From Pseudomonas synxantha (GTDB lineage: Bacteria; Pseudomonadota; Gammaproteobacteria; Pseudomonadales; Pseudomonadaceae): a stretch of 64,000 nucleotides of DNA. Each line of letters opens with the position of its first letter. Within the stretch, counting starts at the first letter, position 1. Positions 44,132 through 53,727 of this stretch are shown in pieces. The stretch covers positions 6,510,001 to 6,574,000 of the forward strand of contig NZ_LT629786.1 of assembly GCF_900105675.1 (NCBI RefSeq), given 5' to 3'. The translations under genes were made by a program, and so were the position numbers. Below the pieces are notes generated by a model that ran no database searches, had not been told where the DNA came from, and saw only the letters and a program-made list of their open reading frames with translations.

Positions 44132-45568
44132 TCAGGCGTCATCGCTTTCGTCGTCATCCCCCCCATCCACCTTCATCCCCAGCTCCTTGATCTTGCGCGT
44201 CAGGGTATTGCGTCCCCAACCGAGCAACACTGCCGCATCGCGACGACGACCGGCGGTGTGCTTGAGGGCAGTCTCGATCATGATCCGCTCGAACGCCGGA
44301 ACGGCGCTGTCCAGCAGGTTCGACTGGCCGCGGGCCAGGGCCTGGTCGGCCCATTGGCGCAAGGCCTGTTCCCAGTTGGTCACCGGGGCCGAATCCTGCG
44401 GCAGGCTGAGCAGCTCAGGCGGCAGGTCGCTGATATGCACTTCGCGCCCGGACGCCATCACGGTGATCCAGCGGCAGGTGTTTTCCAGCTGGCGCACATT
44501 GCCGGGCCACGGCAGGTTCTTGAGGTATTCCTCGGTCTCGCTTTTGAGCAGCTTCGGCTCTACGGCCAGCTCCAGGGCGGCGCGGCTGAGGAAATGGCGG
44601 GCGAGGGTGGGAATGTCTTCGCGGCGGTCCGACATGCGTGGGATATGGATGCGGATCACATTGAGGCGATGGAACAAGTCCTCACGGAATTTGCCCGCGT
44701 GTACCAAAGTTTCCAGGTTCTGGTGGGTGGCCGCAATGATGCGCACATCGACCTTGACCGGCGTATGCCCGCCGACGCGGTAGAACTCACCGTCTGCCAA
44801 TACCCGCAGCAAGCGCGTTTGGGTATCGGCCGGCATATCACCGATTTCATCGAGGAATAGCGTACCGCCGTCGGCCTGTTCAAAACGCCCGCGCCGCAGG
44901 TTGGCGGCGCCGGTGAATGCACCTTTCTCATGACCGAACAGCTCTGACTCCATCAAGTCCTTCGGGATCGCCGCCATGTTCAGCGCGATAAACGGCGAGG
45001 CCGCCCGTGGGCTGTGGCGGTGCAGTGCATGAGCCACCAGCTCTTTGCCGGTACCTGACTCGCCGTTGATCAGCACGGTGATGTTGGAGTGGCTCAAGCG
45101 CCCGATGGCGCGAAACACTTCCTGCATCGCCGGCGCTTCACCGATGATTTCCGGGGTGCGGGTCAGGGTGGGCGGGGCTTCCTGGTTCTGTTGTTCCTGG
45201 GCGTGCTGGTTGGCACGCTTGACCAGCGCCACTGCCTCATCCACGTCAAACGGCTTGGGCAGGTACTCAAAGGCGCCGCCCTGGTAGGACGCGACAGCGC
45301 TGTCCAGGTCCGAGTGCGCAGTCATGATGATCACTGGCAGGCGCGGGTGCTGCTCGCGGATGCGTGCGAGCAAGTCCAGGCCACTGGCGCCGGGCATGCG
45401 GATGTCGGAGATGATCACGTCTGGCTGCTGGCGCGCCAGGCGGCTCATCACGCCGTCGGCGCTGTCGAAGCTCTGGGTGGTCATGCCTTCCTGTTGCAAG
45501 GCTTTCTCCAGGACCCAGCGGATAGAACGGTCGTCATCGACGATCCAGACAGTTTCACTACGGCTCAT
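44132..45568 (-). CDS. ntrC: nitrogen regulation response regulator NtrC (sigma54 activator)
   Basis: The 478-residue enhancer-binding protein has a receiver domain with aspartate in [12 protein letters not shown]. The AAA+ domain has Walker [16 protein letters not shown] and the sigma54-contact loop [16 protein letters not shown]-terminal Fis-like helix-turn-helix ends [21 protein letters not shown]. It activates glnA and other nitrogen genes under nitrogen limitation. It overlaps ntrB by four bases. Confidence 0.97.
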   Translation of the reverse strand: MSRSETVWIVDDDRSIRWVLEKALQQEGMTTQSFDSADGVMSRLARQQPDVIISDIRMPGASGLDLLARIREQHPRLPVIIMTAHSDLDSAVASYQGGAFEYLPKPFDVDEAVALVKRANQHAQEQQNQEAPPTLTRTPEIIGEAPAMQEVFRAIGRLSHSNITVLINGESGTGKELVAHALHRHSPRAASPFIALNMAAIPKDLMESELFGHEKGAFTGAANLRRGRFEQADGGTLFLDEIGDMPADTQTRLLRVLADGEFYRVGGHTPVKVDVRIIAATHQNLETLVHAGKFREDLFHRLNVIRIHIPRMSDRREDIPTLARHFLSRAALELAVEPKLLKSETEEYLKNLPWPGNVRQLENTCRWITVMASGREVHISDLPPELLSLPQDSAPVTNWEQALRQWADQALARGQSNLLDSAVPAFERIMIETALKHTAGRRRDAAVLLGWGRNTLTRKIKELGMKVDGGDDDESDDA

Positions 45569-46650
45569 GTCGTGGGGGCTCCTTGTTCCAATGGCAGGAA
45601 GATCGAGAACGTGGTGTGGCCAGGATGGCTTTCACATTCGATCAGGCCCTGGTGCTGGCTGATGATGTTCTGGGTAATGGCCAGGCCCAGCCCGGTACCG
45701 TCCGGGCGGCCGCTGACCATGGGAAAGAAGATGGTTTCCTGCAATTCGGTCGGGATGCCCGGGCCGTTGTCGATTATCTCGACCTTGGTTACCAGGCGAT
45801 GGCGCACATGGCCGATGGTGAACTGGCGCAGGGCGCGGGTGCGCAGGCTGATGCGGCCCAGGCGCAGCTCGTTCTGGCTGCTGATGGCCTGCATGGCGTT
45901 GCGCACGATATTGAGCACCGCCTGGATCATCTGCTCGCGGTCGATCAATACGTCGGGAATGCTTGGGTCGTAGTCGCGTACCAGGGTGATGCAGCCCTGG
46001 CTCTCGGCCTCGACCAGATGGCACACGCGCTCCAGCACCTCATGCACGTTGGTCAATGCCAGGGACGGCAGCTTGTTGGAGCCGAGCATGCGGTCCACCA
46101 GGTTGCGCAGGCGGTCGGCCTCTTCAATGATGACGTTGGTGTAGTCCTTGAGATGCTCCTCCGGCAGCTCGCGGGCCAGCAACTGCGCGGCGCCGCGAAT
46201 GCCGCCCAGGGGGTTCTTGATCTCATGGGCCAGGCCGCGTACCAGCATCTTGCTGGTTTCCTGCTTGGACAGTTGCGCCTCTTCCTTGGTGATGCGCAGC
46301 AATCGGTCGCGAGGATGCACTTCGAGCAACAGCAGGGTGGCGCCGTTGCTCAGGATCGGGGTCACGGCGTAATCGACGGTCAGGGTCTGGCCGGTGAGAG
46401 CAGTGAGCATTGCTTCGCGCTTGGTGAACGGGTGCGCCTGCTCCACCGCCTGGCGCAACGAGCTCAAGGCCTCGGCCGACTCGGTGAACAACTCGCTGAT
46501 GAACTGCCCATGGCTGCGCTGGCCGCTGATGGCCAGAAGCATCTCGGCCGCCGGGTTCATGTACTCAAGGCGCAGGTCGGCATTGAGCAGGATGGTCGCG
46601 GTGGTCAGGTTGTCGAGTAACAAACGGTGCAGTGCATCGCTGATGGTCAT
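45565..46650 (-). CDS. ntrB: nitrogen sensor histidine kinase NtrB
   Basis: The 361-residue kinase has an N-terminal PAS-like region (LLNADLRLEYMNPAAEMLL), a phosphoacceptor histidine in LVRGLAHEIKNPLGGIRGAAQ, and ATP-binding motifs NIVRNAMQA, DNGPGIP and GTGLGLAIT. It phosphorylates or dephosphorylates NtrC in response to PII. No transmembrane segment is present, as expected for NtrB. An NtrC-type site lies about 200 bases before the start. Confidence 0.97.
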   Translation of the reverse strand: MTISDALHRLLLDNLTTATILLNADLRLEYMNPAAEMLLAISGQRSHGQFISELFTESAEALSSLRQAVEQAHPFTKREAMLTALTGQTLTVDYAVTPILSNGATLLLLEVHPRDRLLRITKEEAQLSKQETSKMLVRGLAHEIKNPLGGIRGAAQLLARELPEEHLKDYTNVIIEEADRLRNLVDRMLGSNKLPSLALTNVHEVLERVCHLVEAESQGCITLVRDYDPSIPDVLIDREQMIQAVLNIVRNAMQAISSQNELRLGRISLRTRALRQFTIGHVRHRLVTKVEIIDNGPGIPTELQETIFFPMVSGRPDGTGLGLAITQNIISQHQGLIECESHPGHTTFSIFLPLEQGAPTT

Positions 46651-46850
46651 CGGGACCTCTTTTGGAGCAAGGCGCGGGCTTGAGGCACACGCTGATACGA
46701 GGAAAATGCAAAAACCAAACCAAGGCTCCGAAAAGAAGCGTTAAAGCCCTGAAATAGGCGTTTGTGGCGCGAAACTGTGGCGTTCTGCCAGCTTATACGG
46801 GAAGTTTCGAACCAAAATGGGCTGTGGCTGGAGTGAGGGTGCAACCTATC

Positions 46851-46865
46851 GCACCAATATAGTGC
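46851..46865 (-). promoter_or_regulatory. NtrC-type binding site upstream of ntrB
   Basis: On the minus strand GCACTATATTGGTGC matches the NtrC consensus GCAC-N6-GGTGC exactly and equals the core of an E. coli glnA site. It suggests autoregulation of ntrBC. Confidence 0.7.
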
Positions 46866-46926
46866 GGTTTCGTGAAGGTTGTTCAGGAAGCTGCCAGAGA
46901 TGGCCCTGAATGCATACAGCCCAAAT

Positions 46927-47013
46927 GTGGGAGGGGGCTTGCTCACGATAACGGTGGGTCAGTCAAACCAATGTCGACTGACACACCGCTATCGGGAGCA
47001 AGCCCCCTCCCAC
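46927..47013. repeat. REPIN, 87 bp, variant left arm
   Basis: Inverted arms as in other copies, but the left arm continues GCTCACGAT rather than GCTCCCGAT. It lies between the chorismate mutase gene and the ntrB control region. Confidence 0.9.
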
Positions 47014-47035
47014 ATTTTTACCGGGTTTGCAGTCA

Positions 47036-47572
47036 TTAACCTTTATAGATGCAGAGTTCGGCGGTGGCGCGGATCATTGCCAGTTGGCGCAGCGGATCGT
47101 TCAAAGGCTCATGCACCGCCTCGGCCAGCCACTGCGGGCACTGCGGGTCGGTGCGTTGTGGGGTGAAGTCGGCCAGTTGTTGCAGCAGACGTTTTTGAAG
47201 CTCATCCAACTGCGGGCGAATCTGCTTGACCAGGTCCGGGCGCGGATCGTCCGGTGCCTTGCCCTGGAACTGCCAGTCGGACAGGTGGGTGTATTGCACC
47301 AGTTTGTTCGCTTCGATCTGTGCCGAGAAAAACTGCTCGGCGGCGGCGGGGTCAAGCTTGTAGCTCGGGGCTTGGGCGACGACGCTGGCGATCACTTCCT
47401 GCTCGCGTTTTTGGTCTTCGACGGGCTTGTGGCTGTCCCATTTGCTCAAGGCCACCTGGTCGGCAATCTCCAGGCGTTCGGCGATGCTGTTGAGCAGTGG
47501 CTCCAAGGTAGGTGGGGCGGCGTAAACACCGGCGCTGACGACCAGCAGGGCGAACACGAATTTATGTTTCAA
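47036..47572 (-). CDS. secreted chorismate mutase (AroQ gamma type)
   Basis: The 178-residue exported protein has a signal peptide (KHKFVFALLVVSAGVYA-AP) and the AroQ-gamma catalytic pattern: SIAERLEIADQVALSKWDSHKP and DQKREQEVIASVV, then IEANKLVQY. It converts chorismate to prephenate in the periplasm, a function of unclear purpose. The start is the TTG at 47572, preceded by a strong AAGGAG at 7 bases. A longer frame to 47692 runs through a REP and would mask the signal. Confidence 0.85.
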   Translation of the reverse strand: MKHKFVFALLVVSAGVYAAPPTLEPLLNSIAERLEIADQVALSKWDSHKPVEDQKREQEVIASVVAQAPSYKLDPAAAEQFFSAQIEANKLVQYTHLSDWQFQGKAPDDPRPDLVKQIRPQLDELQKRLLQQLADFTPQRTDPQCPQWLAEAVHEPLNDPLRQLAMIRATAELCIYKG

Positions 47573-47585
47573 CGCAGATCTCCTT

Positions 47586-47611
47586 GTGGGAGGGAGCAAG
47601 CCCCCTCCCAC
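47586..47611. repeat. collapsed REPIN (26 bp)
   Basis: GTGGGAGG, GAGCAAG, then CCCCCTCCCAC: the outer parts of two REP arms joined without the usual centre. It directly abuts the AAGGAG Shine-Dalgarno of the chorismate mutase gene. Confidence 0.75.
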
Positions 47612-47660
47612 CTTTTTGATTGGGTTTGCAGATTTGAAGCTGCATAACTCCCAGGCAAAA

Positions 47661-47684
47661 AAAGACCTCCCGGAGGAGGTCTTT
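47661..47684 (-). terminator. glnA terminator (bidirectional)
   Basis: A perfect 10-base stem, AAAGACCTCC and GGAGGTCTTT, with a CGGA loop, has T-runs on both strands. It lies 33 bases after the glnA stop. Confidence 0.85.
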
Positions 47685-47716
47685 TTCATCACGCCACGTT
47701 AAGCAGCGCTACCGGA

Positions 47717-49123
47717 TCAGCAGCTGTAGTACAGCTCGTATTCCAGTGGGTGTACGAAGGTGCGAACCTTGATTTCTTCTTCGCTTTTCAGCTCGATGTA
47801 GGCATCGATGAAGTCGTCGCTGAATACGCCGCCCTTGGTCAGGAACGCACGGCCCTTGTCCAGCTCTTCCAGGGCTTCTTTCAGGCTGCCGCACACTTGT
47901 GGGATCTCTTTGGCCTCTTCAGGCGGCAGGTCGTACAAGTTCTTGTCGGCGGCATCGCCTGGGTGGATCTTGTTCTGGATGCCGTCCAGGCCGGCCATGA
48001 CCAGGGCAGCGAAGGCCAGGTATGGGTTGGCCGCTGGGTCCGGGAAACGCGCTTCGATACGGCGAGCGCGAGGGCTGGACACGTAAGGAATACGGATCGA
48101 GGCGGAACGGTTGCGGGCCGAGTAGGCCAGCATTACCGGCGCTTCGAAACCTGGCACCAGACGCTTGTAGGAGTTGGTCGACGGGTTGGTGAAGCCGTTC
48201 AGGGCCTTACCGTGCTTGATGATGCCGCCGATGAAGTACAGGGCGGTGTCGGACAGGCCGGCATAACCTTCGCCAGCGAAGGTGTTCTTGCCTTCTTTGG
48301 CGATGGACAGGTGAACGTGCATACCCGAACCGTTATCGCCGTACAGTGGCTTAGGCATGAAGGTCGCGGTACGGCCGTACGCATCGGCCACGTTATGTAC
48401 GCAGTACTTCAGGGTTTGTACTTCGTCAGCCTTGGCGACCAGGGTGTTGAACTTCACACCGATTTCGTTTTGGCCGGCAGTGGCCACTTCGTGGTGGTGA
48501 ACTTCGATGACCAGGCCCATTTCTTCCATGGCGTTGCACATGGAGGTACGGATTTCGTGGTCGTGGTCGAACGGCGGAACTGGGAAGTAGCCACCTTTGA
48601 TGCCCGGACGGTGGCCCTTGTTGCCGCCTTCGATGTCTTGGTCGGACATCCACGAACCCTGTTCGGAGAAGATCTTGAACATGGAACCGGAGATATCGGA
48701 CTTGAACTTGACCGAGTCAAAGATGAAGAACTCTGGCTCAGGACCAACGAATACGGTGTCACCGATACCGGTGGACTTCAGGTATTCCTCGGCACGCTTG
48801 GCGATCGCACGTGGGTCGCGGTCGTAGCCTTGCATGGTCGAAGGCTCGATCACGTCGCAGACGATGATCAGGGTTGGGTCTTCGGTGAACGGGTCGAGCA
48901 CGGCAGTGCTGTCGTCCGGCATCAGGATCATGTCGGAAGCTTCGATGCCTTTCCAGCCAGCAATGGAGGAGCCGTCGAACATTTTGCCTTCTTCGAAGAA
49001 AGCGTCATCCAGCGCGTCGCGAGCCGGCATGGTCACGTGGTGCTGAGTGCCTTTGGTGTCCGTGAAGCGCAGATCAATCCATTTAACGTCATGATCTTTG
49101 ATGAGTTGAACCGACTTCGACAT
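47717..49123 (-). CDS. glnA: glutamine synthetase type I
   Basis: The 468-residue enzyme makes glutamine from glutamate and ammonia. The start [21 protein letters not shown] and the family patterns [33 protein letters not shown] and [11 protein letters not shown] are present. The adenylylation tyrosine is in [15 protein letters not shown] sigma54 promoter lies about 100 bases upstream, fitting NtrC control. Confidence 0.98.
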   Translation of the reverse strand: MSKSVQLIKDHDVKWIDLRFTDTKGTQHHVTMPARDALDDAFFEEGKMFDGSSIAGWKGIEASDMILMPDDSTAVLDPFTEDPTLIIVCDVIEPSTMQGYDRDPRAIAKRAEEYLKSTGIGDTVFVGPEPEFFIFDSVKFKSDISGSMFKIFSEQGSWMSDQDIEGGNKGHRPGIKGGYFPVPPFDHDHEIRTSMCNAMEEMGLVIEVHHHEVATAGQNEIGVKFNTLVAKADEVQTLKYCVHNVADAYGRTATFMPKPLYGDNGSGMHVHLSIAKEGKNTFAGEGYAGLSDTALYFIGGIIKHGKALNGFTNPSTNSYKRLVPGFEAPVMLAYSARNRSASIRIPYVSSPRARRIEARFPDPAANPYLAFAALVMAGLDGIQNKIHPGDAADKNLYDLPPEEAKEIPQVCGSLKEALEELDKGRAFLTKGGVFSDDFIDAYIELKSEEEIKVRTFVHPLEYELYYSC

Positions 49124-49224
49124 GGTGTCCTCCGGGTGGCTTCGGGCTGGGTAGTGGAGTTAGCCCTTAGAATGTGGGTGATGCCGGCGCGGATACTCCG
49201 CCATGGCAACCTGCCTCACAAGAG

Positions 49225-49240
49225 AGCAAATTGCATGCCA
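49225..49240 (-). promoter_or_regulatory. sigma54 promoter of glnA
   Basis: On the minus strand TGGCATGCAATTTGCT matches TGGCACG-N4-TTGCW with one mismatch. It lies 102 bases before the glnA ATG. Confidence 0.85.
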
Positions 49241-49361
49241 GTGCGCCAACATGGCCGTTTTGCCTCAAAATGGCCCCTATAAAGGTGCAATCCGTCAAAA
49301 CGCAATAAATAGCGCACTGCAATGTAGCGTTTATTTGTGCAAATGACCCGTTTTGGTGCGT

Positions 49362-49376
49362 TGCACAAGCGGTGCA
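49362..49376. promoter_or_regulatory. imperfect NtrC-like palindrome upstream of glnA
   Basis: TGCACAAGCGGTGCA has the two arms of the NtrC consensus, but its spacing is two bases shorter. It lies about 120 bases upstream of the promoter. Confidence 0.35.
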
Positions 49377-49456
49377 TATTAACTGGTTAAACCTTGAGCG
49401 ATTTCCGCTATAATCCGCGCCCCCCTTTTTCAGCAGGCCCGGCGCGCGCTGTTTCC

Positions 49457-50911
49457 ATGAAATTAATCGTTAAAGTCTTCCCCGAGATCACCATCAAGAG
49501 CCGACCGGTACGGACGCGTTTCATCCGTCAGTTGGCCAAGAACATCCGTGCCGTGCTCCGTGACCTGGACCCGGCTGTGGTGGTGAACGGCGTGTGGGAC
49601 AATCTCGAGCTGGAAACCCGTATTACCGACGCCAAAGCCTTGAAGGACATGACCGAGCGCCTGAGCTGCATGCCGGGCATCGCGCATTTCCTGCAGGTGG
49701 ATGAGTACCCGCTGGGTGACTTCGACGACATCACCGACAAGTGCAAGCAGCACTACGGCAGCTCGCTGGAAGGCAAGGTTTTTTCGGTGCGTTGCAAGCG
49801 TGCCGGCAAGCACCCGTTCAGCTCCATGGACGTCGAGAAATACGTCGGCAGCAAGCTGCGTCGCGAGTGCGGCGCCGCTGGAATTTCCCTCAAGGCGCCG
49901 CAAATTGAAGTGCGCATGGAAATTCGCGACCAACGGTTGTTTGTGATTCACAGCCAGCACGACAGCATCGGCGGCTACCCGTTGGGCGCCCTGGAACAGA
50001 CCCTGGTATTGATGTCCGGCGGTTTCGATTCCACGGTGGCGGCCTACCAGATCATGCGCCGCGGCCTGATGAGCCACTTCTGCTTCTTCAACCTGGGCGG
50101 GCGTGCACATGAATTGGGCGTGATGGAAGTCGCGCACTACATCTGGAAGAAGTACGGCAGCTCCCAGCGTGTGCTATTTGTGAGCGTGCCGTTCGAGGAA
50201 GTGCTGGGGGAAATTCTCGGCAAAGTCGATAACAGTCATATGGGCGTGGTATTGAAGCGTATGATGTTGCGCGCTGCCTCGCGAATTGCCGATCAACTGC
50301 AGATCGACGCGCTGGTGACCGGCGAAGCGATTTCCCAGGTATCCAGCCAGACGCTGCCGAACCTGTCGATCATCGACTGTGTTACCGAGAAGCTGGTGCT
50401 GCGCCCGCTGATCGCCAGCCACAAGCAGGACATCATCGACCTGGCAGAACAGATCGGCACCGCCGATTTTGCCAAGCATATGCCTGAGTACTGCGGGGTC
50501 ATCTCGGTGAACCCCAAGACCCACGCCAAGCGGCATCGCGTGGAGCATGAAGAGAAAGAATTCGACATGGCGATTCTGGAGCGTGCGCTCGAGAATGCCA
50601 AGCTGGTGCCAATCGATCGCGTCATCGACGAGTTGGGCCAGGATGTGCAAATCGAAGAAGTCAGTGAGGCCCTGGCCGGCCAGATCGTCATCGACATCCG
50701 TCACCCGGACGCCGCTGAAGACGAGCCGCTGGAAATTACTGGCATCGACGTGCAAACGCTGCCGTTCTACGCACTGAACGCGCGTTTCAAGGAACTGGAT
50801 AACAGCCGTCAGTACCTGCTGTATTGCGACAAAGGCGTGATGAGTCGCCTGCATGCCCACCATTTGCTCAGTGAGGGGCATGCCAATGTGCGCGTTTATC
50901 GACCGAGCTAA
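49457..50911 (+). CDS. thiI: tRNA 4-thiouridine synthase ThiI with rhodanese domain
   Basis: The 484-residue enzyme sulfurates uridine 8 of tRNA and supplies sulfur for thiazole synthesis. It has a ferredoxin-like and THUMP region ([18 protein letters not shown]), the PP-loop [11 protein letters not shown] and a C-terminal rhodanese domain with the active cysteine in [17 protein letters not shown] 49457 is the expected start; a longer frame from 49394 is unsupported. Confidence 0.96.
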   Translation: MKLIVKVFPEITIKSRPVRTRFIRQLAKNIRAVLRDLDPAVVVNGVWDNLELETRITDAKALKDMTERLSCMPGIAHFLQVDEYPLGDFDDITDKCKQHYGSSLEGKVFSVRCKRAGKHPFSSMDVEKYVGSKLRRECGAAGISLKAPQIEVRMEIRDQRLFVIHSQHDSIGGYPLGALEQTLVLMSGGFDSTVAAYQIMRRGLMSHFCFFNLGGRAHELGVMEVAHYIWKKYGSSQRVLFVSVPFEEVLGEILGKVDNSHMGVVLKRMMLRAASRIADQLQIDALVTGEAISQVSSQTLPNLSIIDCVTEKLVLRPLIASHKQDIIDLAEQIGTADFAKHMPEYCGVISVNPKTHAKRHRVEHEEKEFDMAILERALENAKLVPIDRVIDELGQDVQIEEVSEALAGQIVIDIRHPDAAEDEPLEITGIDVQTLPFYALNARFKELDNSRQYLLYCDKGVMSRLHAHHLLSEGHANVRVYRPS

Positions 50912-51050
50912 GAGCCCGGGGCTGTTTGCCTGTGGCCTGCGTCACCGGCCCCCCGACTCTGCCGTCAAGCTGTAACGGCAAGGCCTGACTCTACTGTTAA
51001 TCGCTGCCACGACCTGTCAGCACACCGAATCCTCTGATCGAGATACACAA

Positions 51051-52871
51051 GTGATCGAAAATCTACGTAACATCGCCATCATTGCCCACGTTGACCATGG
51101 TAAAACCACCCTGGTAGACAAACTCCTGCGTCAATCCGGCACCCTGGAGCGCAACGAGCTCAACGACGAGCGCGTGATGGACTCCAACGACCAGGAAAAA
51201 GAGCGCGGTATTACCATCCTGGCAAAAAACACCGCTATCAACTGGAACGGCTACCACATCAACATCGTGGATACCCCGGGCCACGCCGACTTCGGCGGCG
51301 AAGTAGAACGCGTAATGTCGATGGTTGACTCCGTTCTGCTGCTGGTTGACGCTCAAGACGGCCCTATGCCGCAAACCCGTTTCGTGACCAAGAAGGCCTT
51401 CGAAGCCGGCCTGCGTCCGATCGTGTGCATCAACAAGGTTGACCGTCCAGGCGCGCGTCCGGACTGGGTTCTGGACCAGATCTTCGACCTGTTCGACAAC
51501 CTCGGCGCCACCGAAGAACAGCTCGACTTCCAGGTTATCTACGCCTCGGCCCTGAACGGCATTGCTGGTCTTGACCACAACGACATGGCTGAAGACATGA
51601 CCCCGCTGTACCAGTCGATCGTCGACAACGTACCGCCGCCGAAAGTTGACCGTGAAGGCCCGTTCCAGATGCAAATCTCGGCACTGGACTACAACAGCTT
51701 CCTGGGTGTTATCGGCGTTGGCCGTATCGCTCGTGGCAGCGTCAAGCCGAACACCCCGGTTGTCGCTATCGGTGCCGACGGCAAGAAGCGTAACGGTCGT
51801 ATCCTGAAGCTGATGGGTCACCACGGCCTGCACCGCATCGACGTTGAAGAAGCGTTTGCCGGCGACATCGTGTGCGTGAGCGGCATGGACTCGCTGTTCA
51901 TCTCCGACACCCTGTGCCAGCCAGACAACGTCGAGGCGATGAAGCCTCTGACCGTTGACGAGCCAACCGTTTCCATGACGTTCCAGGTAAACGACTCGCC
52001 GTTCTGCGGTAAAGAAGGCAAGTTCGTGACCTCCCGTAACATCAAGGAGCGTCTGGACAAAGAGCTGCTGTACAACGTTGCACTGCGCGTTGAAGAAGGC
52101 GACTCGGCTGACAAGTTCAAAGTCTCCGGCCGTGGTGAGCTGCACCTCTCGGTACTGATCGAAACCATGCGTCGCGAAGGCTTCGAAATGGGTGTTGGTC
52201 GTCCGGAAGTGATCATCCGTACTGTTGACGGCGTGAAGCAGGAACCGTTCGAAAACGTCACCATCGACACCCCTGAAGAATCCCAGGGCAAGGTCATGGA
52301 AGAGATGGGCCTGCGTAAGGGCGACCTGACCAACATGGTGCCGGATGGCAAGGGCCGTGTACGTCTGGAATACAACATCCCTGCTCGCGGTCTGATCGGT
52401 TTCCGTAACCAGTTCCTGACCCTGACCAACGGTGCTGGCATCCTGACCTCGATCTTCGATCGTTACGACACCATGAAGTCCGGCGACATGTCCGGCCGTC
52501 AGAACGGTGTTCTGGTATCGGTAGAAACCGGCAAGGCGCTGACCTACTCCCTGGAAACCCTCCAGGCGCGTGGCAAGCTGTTCGTTGAACACGGTCAAGA
52601 GATCTACAACGGCCAGATCGTTGGTCTGAACAGCCGTGACAACGACATGGGCGTCAACCCAACCAAAGGCAAGAAGCTCGACAACATGCGTGCTTCGGGC
52701 AAAGACGAAACCATCGCTCTGGTCCCACCTGTTCGCTTCACCCTGGAACAGGCCCTGGAATTCATCCAGGATGACGAGCTGTGCGAAGTCACGCCTAAGT
52801 CGATCCGCCTGCGTAAGAAGATCCTGGACGAAGGCGAGCGTACCCGCGCTGCCAAGAAAGCCAAGAACTGA
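51051..52871 (+). CDS. typA: translational GTPase TypA (BipA)
   Basis: The 606-residue GTPase binds ribosomes and helps assembly and stress growth. The G1 motif is [16 protein letters not shown]3 [15 protein letters not shown] and G4 [13 protein letters not shown]-like domains and the BipA C-terminal domain ([20 protein letters not shown]: [18 protein letters not shown]) follow. It uses a GTG start at 51051. A strong terminator follows the gene. Confidence 0.97.
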   Translation: MIENLRNIAIIAHVDHGKTTLVDKLLRQSGTLERNELNDERVMDSNDQEKERGITILAKNTAINWNGYHINIVDTPGHADFGGEVERVMSMVDSVLLLVDAQDGPMPQTRFVTKKAFEAGLRPIVCINKVDRPGARPDWVLDQIFDLFDNLGATEEQLDFQVIYASALNGIAGLDHNDMAEDMTPLYQSIVDNVPPPKVDREGPFQMQISALDYNSFLGVIGVGRIARGSVKPNTPVVAIGADGKKRNGRILKLMGHHGLHRIDVEEAFAGDIVCVSGMDSLFISDTLCQPDNVEAMKPLTVDEPTVSMTFQVNDSPFCGKEGKFVTSRNIKERLDKELLYNVALRVEEGDSADKFKVSGRGELHLSVLIETMRREGFEMGVGRPEVIIRTVDGVKQEPFENVTIDTPEESQGKVMEEMGLRKGDLTNMVPDGKGRVRLEYNIPARGLIGFRNQFLTLTNGAGILTSIFDRYDTMKSGDMSGRQNGVLVSVETGKALTYSLETLQARGKLFVEHGQEIYNGQIVGLNSRDNDMGVNPTKGKKLDNMRASGKDETIALVPPVRFTLEQALEFIQDDELCEVTPKSIRLRKKILDEGERTRAAKKAKN

Positions 52872-52891
52872 GTTAACTCAGGCTGAATGAA

Positions 52892-52926
52892 AAACGCCCC
52901 CGGTCGAAAGGCCGGGGGCGTTTTTT
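52892..52926 (+). terminator. typA terminator
   Basis: AACGCCCCCGG pairs with CCGGGGGCGTT, followed by seven T residues. Confidence 0.92.
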
Positions 52927-52962
52927 TATGCCTGCTGGTTTTGTGCTGACTGTACCGGCCTC

Positions 52963-53035
52963 ATCGGGGGCAAGCCCCCTCCCACATTTTGTTCTGTGAA
53001 CACATTCGAAGTGTGGGAGGGGGCTTGCCCCCGAT
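52963..53035. repeat. inverted REP pair (outward-facing arrangement)
   Basis: The left element reads ATCGGGGGCAAG...CCCTCCCAC (52963-52985) and the right element GTGGGAGG...CCCCGAT (53013-53035), separated by 27 bases. The arms are in the opposite order from all other REPINs here. Confidence 0.85.
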
Positions 53036-53065
53036 AGGGCCCTTGAGAACCCCACAAACCCTGGA

Positions 53066-53500
53066 TCAGAACTTATCGAGAGTCTTGAAGTTGGTCTCGC
53101 GCACCACTTCTTTCGGCTTATACGCACAATACCCCGGTCGCGGCCCGATTTTCGGGTGGTTGCGGCAAGTATCCGGGCGCTTGTCATAAATAGTGCAGAA
53201 GCGCGTCTTACGATCCAGGTACAGGCAGTCGTTGTTGCTCATGCGCTGCAGGGTAAAAATCTCGGATTTGTTGTTGTAGCGCTCGACGATGCCTTCCTTC
53301 TGCAAGCGCTTGGCGATGTTCTTCGGCGGGTCGCCGCGCTCGAACTCATCTACGATGCCAATGCGGATCAGGTCTTTGATCTTCACCTCCACCGGCAGGG
53401 TGCAGCAGCTGGACACGCAGCCGCCGCACATATGGGCGGAATATTTCTGCCACGTTTCGAGACGGTCGAGTTCCGCGGCGGCGATCAGTTGAGGCTTCAT
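53066..53500 (-). CDS. YkgJ-family cysteine cluster protein
   Basis: The 144-residue protein has a cysteine pattern of the YkgJ/zinc- or iron-binding family: HMCGGCVSSCC, then NDCLYLDRKTRFCTIYDKRPDTCRNHP and PGYCAY. Function is unknown; metal binding is likely from the cysteines. It is the minus-strand neighbour of the REP pair and of the glgP gene on the other side. Confidence 0.85.
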   Translation of the reverse strand: MKPQLIAAAELDRLETWQKYSAHMCGGCVSSCCTLPVEVKIKDLIRIGIVDEFERGDPPKNIAKRLQKEGIVERYNNKSEIFTLQRMSNNDCLYLDRKTRFCTIYDKRPDTCRNHPKIGPRPGYCAYKPKEVVRETNFKTLDKF

Positions 53501-53727
53501 CAGGGTTCCAAGGTGGGGCGGTGTCCGGGCGCGCGATCATACCGGGATTGATGATTTTTTGAACAATATTTTCAGGTTTTTCATCTTCGGTGGCGTTCGG
53601 GCACGACCCCTGCATCTAATCCCTTTAACAGTGAATGAGTTAAAAAACTGACGAACCAGAGCCTGCGCCGTGTGTCAGAGCGTCTAGGCTCTAGCAACTC
53701 CTTCTATCTCGCCCGAGGTCGCAACTG

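Larger units (their letters stand above)
46651..47035. other. ntrB upstream region
   Basis: This 385-base interval between ntrB and the chorismate mutase gene holds an NtrC-like site and one REPIN but no supported coding frame. Confidence 0.6.
49124..49456. other. divergent control region between glnA and thiI
   Basis: This 333-base interval holds the glnA sigma54 promoter at 49225-49240 and an imperfect NtrC-like palindrome at 49362-49376. I see no gene in it. Confidence 0.6.

Noticed and set aside
51063..52598. 511-codon minus-strand frame opposite typA
   Set aside because: TypA is highly conserved and clearly real; the other frame is a codon-use shadow.
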